From Streptococcus anginosus subsp. whileyi MAS624 (GTDB taxonomy: Bacteria > Bacillota > Bacilli > Lactobacillales > Streptococcaceae): a stretch of DNA of 64,000 nt. Of the stretch, positions 58,751 through 64,000 are shown piece after piece; within the stretch, counting starts at the first letter, position 1, and every line of letters starts with the position of its first letter. Both the position numbers and the translations under genes were made by a program. The notes beneath the pieces are model-generated. The model saw only the letters and a program-made list of their open reading frames with translations. It ran no database searches and was not told the DNA's origin. The stretch is taken from positions 1,590,501 through 1,654,500 of the forward strand of contig NZ_AP013072.1 in the NCBI RefSeq assembly GCF_000478925.1, read 5' to 3'.

Positions 58751-59953
58751 TTATAGCGGATAAACCTTGTGAAATTCTTCTAAGACAACACCGCTTTCTT
58801 GCGAAAATTCCAAACCGACTTCTGCCAACCACTCTGTAAAAAGTTCCTGATGGACTTGCTGCCAATAAGTCAATGATTTGTCTCCCTCTCCTTCTTTAAA
58901 AGCGTGCTCTGCAGACACTTGATTGAAAGGGACAACCGTTACTTTGGTCACTTTAATAATACAGACAGCTTGACCCTGACCGTCTAAAATCACATCAAAG
59001 GTTCCTGCTTGAGGAATCGGCTCACCATCTATCTGATACAAATCGTAGGCAGAAGCTGTCGCAGTCTTTTCTCCTTTCAAAACTAAATCCGCCAGCTGAT
59101 CTGGTTCTGCACCAAATGCCCAGGCGTCTATTTTGTCGCCGATTGCGGGGTTGATTGTTTTGTATTCATTCCATAATTGTTCTGGGGTCATGGTTTCTCC
59201 TATCTGTAATTTTAACTCATAAGCTGGGTAAGCTCCTAAGCATTGATAACCTAGCTTCTCAGCTATTTTCTTTGAGGCTTCATTGTGGGCGTCCCAGAGC
59301 GGAAAAACGCTACGCTGCAGGGATTCCAAAATCATCTTCGCCCCAAGTACAGCAGCTAAGCCCTGCTGTTGATAAGCCGGTTTCGTTGCAATCTCGATTT
59401 CAATGGCTTTTTGGTAAACAAGTGCTGTCGAGACCCCAGCAACGATTTCCTGACCCTTTCGGATCACAAAGCCAAAAGCTCCGCCTTCTTGAAAATCTTT
59501 AAAAGTTGCAAAATTCCCCTGCAAATCCTGAGACCATTCTTCCTGAGCCAGTTTTTGATAGGTTTTTGGGTCGATTACCTCAATAACGAGCTGCTCCGAT
59601 AACTGCTCCACGATGTTTTTCAAAACCTTGTCATCAAAATCTGCCTCATCTTTAAAAGCATAACGGGTAAAAGGAGATAAGGTTGGACAAGAGGATAAGC
59701 AGCCTTGCCAAGAAGCCTCTTCAGATATGAGAATGCGGTAGTCTGGCTTACAAAAGTCCCTATAATCCGCCAGTAATGCCATATCTGCCTGCCCAGCCAA
59801 AAAGAGAAAATCTCCTTGTTCATACAAAACGGCAGTCTCGTCTTCATTTGTATAAAACTGCCCCAGCTCAGCTTTCAAACCATATCTCACCATGTTCTTT
59901 TGCCAATGCTGGAAAGATTTCTGCAGTCTTGGCTCAATGGTCATTGCTTTCAT
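58751..59953 (-). CDS. GNAT acetyltransferase-ASCH domain fusion protein
   Basis: A 400-aa protein. Residues about 1-235 are a GNAT-type acetyltransferase (acetyl-CoA region KPAYQQQGLAAVLGAKMIL; C-terminal AHNEASKKIAEKLGYQCLG). From about 255 it is an ASCH domain (WAFGAEPDQLADLVLKGEKTATAS, ...TKVTVVPFNQVSAEHAF). The second part begins with MTPEQLWNEY, which looks like a former start codon, so two separate genes seem to have been joined. ASCH domains bind RNA or modified nucleosides; the substrate of the pair is unknown. Confidence 0.8.
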   Translation of the reverse strand: MKAMTIEPRLQKSFQHWQKNMVRYGLKAELGQFYTNEDETAVLYEQGDFLFLAGQADMALLADYRDFCKPDYRILISEEASWQGCLSSCPTLSPFTRYAFKDEADFDDKVLKNIVEQLSEQLVIEVIDPKTYQKLAQEEWSQDLQGNFATFKDFQEGGAFGFVIRKGQEIVAGVSTALVYQKAIEIEIATKPAYQQQGLAAVLGAKMILESLQRSVFPLWDAHNEASKKIAEKLGYQCLGAYPAYELKLQIGETMTPEQLWNEYKTINPAIGDKIDAWAFGAEPDQLADLVLKGEKTATASAYDLYQIDGEPIPQAGTFDVILDGQGQAVCIIKVTKVTVVPFNQVSAEHAFKEGEGDKSLTYWQQVHQELFTEWLAEVGLEFSQESGVVLEEFHKVYPL

Positions 59954-59966
59954 TCTACTTGTTACC

Positions 59967-60665
59967 TCACTTCAAACTCCAGCCACCGTCAATCTTGACA
60001 ATCTCGCCCTGCATGGATTTGGCTTTTCCTGAGGCTAGAAAGAGAGTCAGCTCGGCGACTTCTTCTGGTTCTATCCAGCGCTTAATAGGAGTTTCGCCTG
60101 CTACCCACTGGGCTAAGCCTCCCGGCTCAAAATCCGCAGCAGTCATACTTGTTTTAACTGCACCCGGTGCAATCCCAAAAACCTGCACTCCCTGCTCCGC
60201 ATAGTCTAGTGCCAACTGCTTGGTAAATCCTGCTAGAGCATGCTTGGAAGAAGTGTAAGCATGACCGCCACCGCCAGCTAAGCTAGATGCAATTGAGCAC
60301 ATATTGATGATGATGCCTGATTGTTTCTTCAACATCTGCGTCAGATAATAACGAGTTAGCTCTACTGGTGTTACATAGTTAATCTCGAAAATTTCTTGGA
60401 TCTCCTGAGCGGATTGCTCAAGAAGTGGCTTGTAATCATCCAGCACTCCAGCTGTATTGCAAAGGACATCTACCTGTGGACACCAAGCAAAAACTGGTTG
60501 AAGTCCTAACGTCAAATCTTGTTGAAGAAAATAAAAATCCCCTGTCAAACTTGGCTTTTCAGACCGGTCTACACCGTATACGCGCCAGCCATTTTCCAAA
60601 AAAAGCTGCGCCTGAGCCAGACCAATCCCTGAGCTAACACCTGTCACCAAAACCGTCCTAGTCAT
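59967..60665 (-). CDS. Short-chain dehydrogenase/reductase (FabG-like)
   Basis: A 232-aa SDR: TGVSSGIG cofactor motif, catalytic S and YTSSKHAL (YxxxK), and GEIVKIDGGWSLK at the end. The start at 60665 (MTRTVLVTG) overlaps the end of the DUF2829 gene by eight bases. Substrate unknown; a 3-oxoacyl-ACP reductase-like name would be a guess. Confidence 0.85.
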   Translation of the reverse strand: MTRTVLVTGVSSGIGLAQAQLFLENGWRVYGVDRSEKPSLTGDFYFLQQDLTLGLQPVFAWCPQVDVLCNTAGVLDDYKPLLEQSAQEIQEIFEINYVTPVELTRYYLTQMLKKQSGIIINMCSIASSLAGGGGHAYTSSKHALAGFTKQLALDYAEQGVQVFGIAPGAVKTSMTAADFEPGGLAQWVAGETPIKRWIEPEEVAELTLFLASGKAKSMQGEIVKIDGGWSLK

Positions 60666-60894
60666 GGACTTCCACCCAGTCATCTGCTAATACGTCACAA
60701 GGCGTCGGACTCCACATGGAAAAGCCTTCTCCCTCGCCTGATACATTGATGAGAAAATATGGCGTCACTTCAAGCGCCACTCCGTTCTGCTCAATGCTGT
60801 CAAAAAGCTGGATATAATTCTCAGCACCGCCCCAGCCTATGCGGACATATTTCTTCTTGGCTTTGAGACCTGGTAAAATTTCTTCGAATGTCAT
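60658..60894 (-). CDS. DUF2829/Tad2-like protein
   Basis: A 78-aa protein matching the DUF2829 pattern: MTFEEILPGLKAKKKYVRIG, then a hydrophobic middle and the typical end WSPTPCDVLADDWVEV. Proteins of this fold in phages (Tad2) bind the Thoeris signal gcADPR-type molecules and block that defence. Here it is chromosomal and translationally coupled to an SDR, so it may have another nucleotide-binding role. Family assignment from sequence pattern. Confidence 0.8.
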   Translation of the reverse strand: MTFEEILPGLKAKKKYVRIGWGGAENYIQLFDSIEQNGVALEVTPYFLINVSGEGEGFSMWSPTPCDVLADDWVEVHD

Positions 60895-60959
60895 TTTCGT
60901 TTTCTCCTTTTAGCTATAAATATCGTGATTCGTTTTTTAGTTAGATTTTAAGTTGATGT

Positions 60960-61781
60960 TTATTTCAGCTCAATCAGTTTTTGATAGATTTTTTCAGTGA
61001 GTTCTTTCTGTTGAGTCCCAGTTAAATAGCGAGAAGTTCGAATTACAAGTGTACCGTATACATAGTGAGAACCAGGATTTAAAAATCCATTCCCATCAAA
61101 AGCCGATAGGTAGATATTTCTCTTTTCCGCATCCTCTTTCGTAGGATAAACTTCGATATCGCCACCTGCATCTGTCCCTTTTTCTGCAATATCTGTACCA
61201 TCAACAGCTTCGGTGACTTGGCTATCGCTAAAATAAATCGAAGCAGTATAGCCACCCTGTTTATTCAATTGTCCATTAGGGTCGTGAGTTTCTGTTACCG
61301 ATTGCACTCCAGTGATTGTCTCAATCTCTCTCAATCGCTCCTCAACAAAAGCATTGGTCGGATTTGTAATTTGTTTCAGCTGTGTGACACTCTGTTGATA
61401 CTGATTCATTTTTTCAGAGAGATTTTTCTGACTGGCTGCATAATCTACTGGCTCAGTAAGTTCTTTAACTTGCTTTTCAATATCTTCTGTCTTACTTTCC
61501 ATTTTAGGAGCTTTCCGAATCTCCTTATCAGTGTCAGATATGGCTGTTTTTAAATCCTCTAATGTAGCTGGTTCTAGTGGTTCAGCATTTGTTTTAACAA
61601 GTTTTTCAGCATCTGAGACTAGACTCTCAATGTCTTTATTACTATCTTTCAAGGCTATGACAGCTTTTTCATAACTAGCTACCGCCCTTTGATGAGGGGC
61701 GTAAATGAAGAAATAATACCCTGTCACAAGTAATAGCAAAACTACTACAACACTCATAATCCCTACATTTTTCTTTTTCAT
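60960..61781 (-). CDS. Hypothetical membrane-anchored extracytoplasmic protein
   Basis: A 273-aa protein: N-terminal membrane helix (about 7-28), a helical charged region (35-155, rich in Lys/Glu/Asp) likely coiled coil, and a C-terminal globular domain (155-270) with NKQGGYTASIYFSD and HYVYGTLVIRTSRYLTG. No family recognised with certainty. Alone on the minus strand, divergent from the cold-shock gene. Confidence 0.7.
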   Translation of the reverse strand: MKKKNVGIMSVVVVLLLLVTGYYFFIYAPHQRAVASYEKAVIALKDSNKDIESLVSDAEKLVKTNAEPLEPATLEDLKTAISDTDKEIRKAPKMESKTEDIEKQVKELTEPVDYAASQKNLSEKMNQYQQSVTQLKQITNPTNAFVEERLREIETITGVQSVTETHDPNGQLNKQGGYTASIYFSDSQVTEAVDGTDIAEKGTDAGGDIEVYPTKEDAEKRNIYLSAFDGNGFLNPGSHYVYGTLVIRTSRYLTGTQQKELTEKIYQKLIELK

Positions 61782-62052
61782 ATCTCTTTACCCTTTTTCT
61801 ATCATCAAGTAATCCTAGTTGAACATATACAACTAGAGTTTCTGAACTTGCTTTTGAAAGATGATTTTACGCCTTTCTTCATTTTATACTAGTATAGCAT
61901 AAAATGAAGTGGCAATCGCTGTTTTTTCTTGCTTTTTACTGCTACTTCTGTTAGACTAGCAAGAGTAAATGAATTTTGAGTGAGTATTTTTGTTTTTCAT
62001 CTTTACTTTTTCTATTTTTTACGCAACATTTTAGAGAAAGGAAGTAAGATGT
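61782..62052 (+). promoter_or_regulatory. Upstream region of the cold-shock gene
   Basis: No gene. The last 80 bases are T-rich and untranslated (from about 61975 to 62040), as in long 5' leaders of csp mRNAs, and end with GGAAG before the ATG. Any temperature-responsive structure cannot be judged by eye. Confidence 0.4.
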
Positions 62053-62256
62053 ATGGCACAAGGTACAGTAAAATGGTTCAATGCTGAAAAAGGCTTCGGC
62101 TTTATTTCACAAGAAAACGGATCAGACGTATTTGCTCACTTTTCAGCGATTCAATCCGACGGATTCAAATTACTGAATGAAGGCGAAAAAGTAACTTTTG
62201 ACATTGAAGAAGGTCAACGTGGTCTTCAAGCAGTCAATATTACAAAATTAGCATAA
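62053..62256 (+). CDS. cspA: Cold-shock protein
   Basis: A 67-aa CSD protein. RNP1 is KGFGFISQE and RNP2 is VFAHF; the start is [17 protein letters not shown]. Binds single-stranded RNA and melts structures in the cold. A terminator-like repeat follows. Confidence 0.96.
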   Translation: MAQGTVKWFNAEKGFGFISQENGSDVFAHFSAIQSDGFKLLNEGEKVTFDIEEGQRGLQAVNITKLA

Positions 62257-62261
62257 GACAA

Positions 62262-62560
62262 GAAAAGGCTGGGCAAAAAGTGTCCCAGCTTCTATCATAT
62301 TTATTAATAAACGAATAACGTAGCTTCAACATTCAGTGAATTGTTGAAGGCGGGAAATCAGCCTTGCACAGCAAACTACCGTGATTGGACTCTTCATTCG
62401 CTTTTCAAGCTCGGAAGAGCACCTTTGACGAAAACTTCGTTTTCTTCATCTGCAACCTTAAACAGCTTGATAACTGTTTAAGCACCCTTGCAGGGGTGGG
62501 ACTACGAACTAAAAATTTTTTATTTTTAGTTCTGTCCCACTCCCTTTTTTTCTCAAATAA
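62262..62560. repeat. Intergenic repeat region after cspA
   Basis: No gene. GGCTGGGCAAAAAGTGTCCCAGC (62270-62292) is a hairpin close to the cspA stop; GCTTCAACA/TGTTGAAG follow at 62322-62349; a strong stem GTGGGAC...ACTAAAAATTTTTTATTTTTAGT...GTCCCAC covers about 62507-62551. The last resembles 38181-38216. Confidence 0.55.
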
Positions 62561-62606
62561 CGATAACTGCAACAGAAGTCAATCTCATACTTTCCCTATT
62601 TGATTG

Positions 62607-63272
62607 TCAAACTTTATTCCACTTTCTATCTGCGTCCATTTTATCTGCTTTCGCTTTCAGCAAACGGATGAGCTCTCTATTGCTTCCCTTATTTATAATA
62701 GCATTCATGACTATCTTTCTTTGTAATAACTTGTCGAGACTATCTTTTGGAATTTGGTCTAATAATTCTTCCCAATTGCGTTTCGTTAAACGGTTCAAAT
62801 TCTTTAAGGCACTTGCTTCCGCTCTTTTTCTTGCGGCTTCATGTTTAGGATAGCCAATACCAAACTCACCATCAAATAATTTATCCAATGTATATTGCAG
62901 GTTCAATTGACCTTGCCAACCAAAATTTAAGCCTAATGGCAGGGAAGCGACATTTCCTCCATTGATGCGTCCAAAGAGGAATGCGTCTTGAGGATTTTCT
63001 ATATAGCCACACAAAAGACCTGGCAAACTATTACAGGCCAGCGTCATCCCTTGACCTGAGGAGCATCCTGTTACAACAAAATCGACTGCTTCACTTTCTA
63101 TTAAGAGACTAATCAACATTGCTATTTCGACATAAGAATACTGCTCATCCTCGTCTTCAAAAATTCCAAAATTCAGCACTTCATCAGACGATTGGACTGC
63201 TTTTTTTACAGATTCAAATAGCAGAGCATTCATATTTTTCCGACTAGTTCCTTGGATAACTGCAACTCTCAT
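62607..63272 (-). CDS. RpiB/LacA/LacB-family sugar-phosphate isomerase-like protein
   Basis: A 221-aa protein. The first 150 residues match RpiB/LacAB: the substrate cysteine region FVVTGCSSGQGMTLACNSLPG and the later GGNVASLPL. An extra C-terminal part (about 165-221) is charged and helical, not found in ordinary RpiB. Its start overlaps the stop of the GNAT gene upstream (63269) by four bases. Substrate unknown. Confidence 0.8.
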   Translation of the reverse strand: MRVAVIQGTSRKNMNALLFESVKKAVQSSDEVLNFGIFEDEDEQYSYVEIAMLISLLIESEAVDFVVTGCSSGQGMTLACNSLPGLLCGYIENPQDAFLFGRINGGNVASLPLGLNFGWQGQLNLQYTLDKLFDGEFGIGYPKHEAARKRAEASALKNLNRLTKRNWEELLDQIPKDSLDKLLQRKIVMNAIINKGSNRELIRLLKAKADKMDADRKWNKV

Positions 63273-63730
63273 TTCAACTCCTTTTCCATTTTGACAAAAA
63301 GGTAAATATCTCCGTTACTTTCCTGTGGCTGCCGTCCAATCACGTTGAAACCACAATTGAGATAAAGCCTTTGAGCTCTTTGATTAAAATCAGCAACTGA
63401 GAGAGTCAGGATTTTTGCTGAAAGATTTTCCTCGATAAAAAGCAAAATGATTTGTAAAAACTCTTTGCCTTGACCTTTGCCACAATACTCTGGCTTCATG
63501 CCTAAACCTAGCTCCTGCTTGTCCTTGTCAACTGGAAAAAGGCAAAAAAAGCCATATAATTCATCATTTTTGAGAACCTGATAATAGTGATCACCACGCG
63601 CTTCAGGAGATAAAATTTCTTCATAATCCTCAGGATCTGCTTGCATATCATAAAAGCTATAAATTCCTTCATAATGCCAATTATTAGCAATTTCTTCTGC
63701 ATTACTTTGCCTTAATGGTTCAATCTTCAT
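63269..63730 (-). CDS. GNAT-family N-acetyltransferase
   Basis: A 153-aa acetyltransferase with acetyl-CoA loop LGMKPEYCGKGQGKEFL and motif B near FNQRAQRLYLNCGFNVIG. Target not known. Overlaps the RpiB-like gene, suggesting one transcript. Confidence 0.87.
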   Translation of the reverse strand: MKIEPLRQSNAEEIANNWHYEGIYSFYDMQADPEDYEEILSPEARGDHYYQVLKNDELYGFFCLFPVDKDKQELGLGMKPEYCGKGQGKEFLQIILLFIEENLSAKILTLSVADFNQRAQRLYLNCGFNVIGRQPQESNGDIYLFVKMEKELK

Positions 63731-63742
63731 AGATGTCCTTTC

Positions 63743-64000
63743 TCAAAATTCCCAATAAAAACGTTTCTGATCAGCTTTTTCCTCACAACCCAATTTTCGA
63801 TAAAACTCATGAGCCTTCATTCGTGAAATACCAGAGTTTATTCGAATACCTGTGTAACCAGCTGCCACGCCCTCTTCACGAATGGCCTGCATCAAAGCTT
63901 TGCCATATCCCTGACCTTGAAAATCTTTGTCAACTGCTAGTGCCAACAGGTTGAGCAAAGATGAAAAGTAAAGGCAGTCATAACGACAAGCGTGGGCATA
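63743..64000 (-). CDS. GNAT-family N-acetyltransferase, N-terminus cut by window edge
   Basis: The frame is open from the right edge (YAHACRYDCLYFSS...) to the stop at 63743. It contains the acetyl-CoA loop VDKDFQGQGYGKALM and the C-terminal motif SRMKAHEFYRKLG. Only the C-terminal half (about 85 residues) is in the window; the TTG at 63958 is internal. It precedes the 63269 GNAT by 12 bases. Confidence 0.85.
   Translation of the reverse strand, partial: YAHACRYDCLYFSSLLNLLALAVDKDFQGQGYGKALMQAIREEGVAAGYTGIRINSGISRMKAHEFYRKLGCEEKADQKRFYWEF

Overview
The window is a low-GC Firmicute chromosome segment that reads as Streptococcus, most likely the anginosus group. The grounds are gene content and order: arginine deiminase cluster next to argR-queA, dacA, nagB, frr-pyrH, holA-sodA, rplK-rplA, and glmU-nudF-macP-mtnN in the streptococcal order, plus a Sil/Blp-type bacteriocin quorum-sensing locus with a pheromone of the SilCR/BlpC kind. 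The species call is inference. No rRNA, tRNA or CRISPR array was seen.

Layout. 1-3.5 kb: beta-glucoside operon on the minus strand (6-phospho-beta-glucosidase, 79-aa unknown, SemiSWEET, PTS IIB, PRD regulator cut by the left edge) with a cre site over the IIB promoter. 3.7-9 kb: MFS transporter, dacA, nagB with a NagR-type operator, then queA and argR on the plus strand. 9-20.6 kb: arginine deiminase region (flp, arcA, arcB, arcC, arcD, arcT), with a C69 dipeptidase between two decayed ISL3-family transposase fragments, and a penicillin-binding-like serine hydrolase.

20.7-33.8 kb is the accessory region. It holds a complete quorum-sensing bacteriocin system: pheromone silCR, response regulator silA, histidine kinase silB, exporter silE with accessory silD, several double-glycine bacteriocins, small membrane (immunity) proteins, a CPBP protease and a sortase-anchored thioredoxin-like protein. 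I found seven paired 9-bp direct repeats with an exact 21-bp period (LytTR-type boxes). They lie before the thioredoxin gene, two bacteriocin units, the CPBP gene, silCR, the exporter operon and one unknown gene, so they outline one regulon. All four recognisable mature bacteriocins carry exactly two cysteines, which suggests that the anchored thioredoxin protein forms their disulfides. One bacteriocin is frameshifted by one base in a G tract at its double-glycine codons, two others are reduced to leader stubs, and a roughly 470-bp leader plus membrane-gene module is duplicated with different mature peptides attached.

33.8-35.2 kb: an IS3-family element lying between the arms of a terminator-like inverted repeat. 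35.2-64 kb: mostly core genes (sodA, holA, cvfB, frr, pyrH; an overlapping aconitase-citrate synthase-isocitrate dehydrogenase operon for 2-oxoglutarate/glutamate synthesis; rplK-rplA with candidate L1-binding hairpins; a P-type ATPase; ftsK; a cyclophilin lipoprotein; an ABC-F protein; mtnN-macP-nudF-glmU; a GNAT-ASCH fusion; an SDR; a DUF2829/Tad2-like gene; a cold-shock gene; an RpiB/LacA-like protein; two GNATs, the last cut by the right edge). One DUF2798 gene is broken by an in-frame amber codon.
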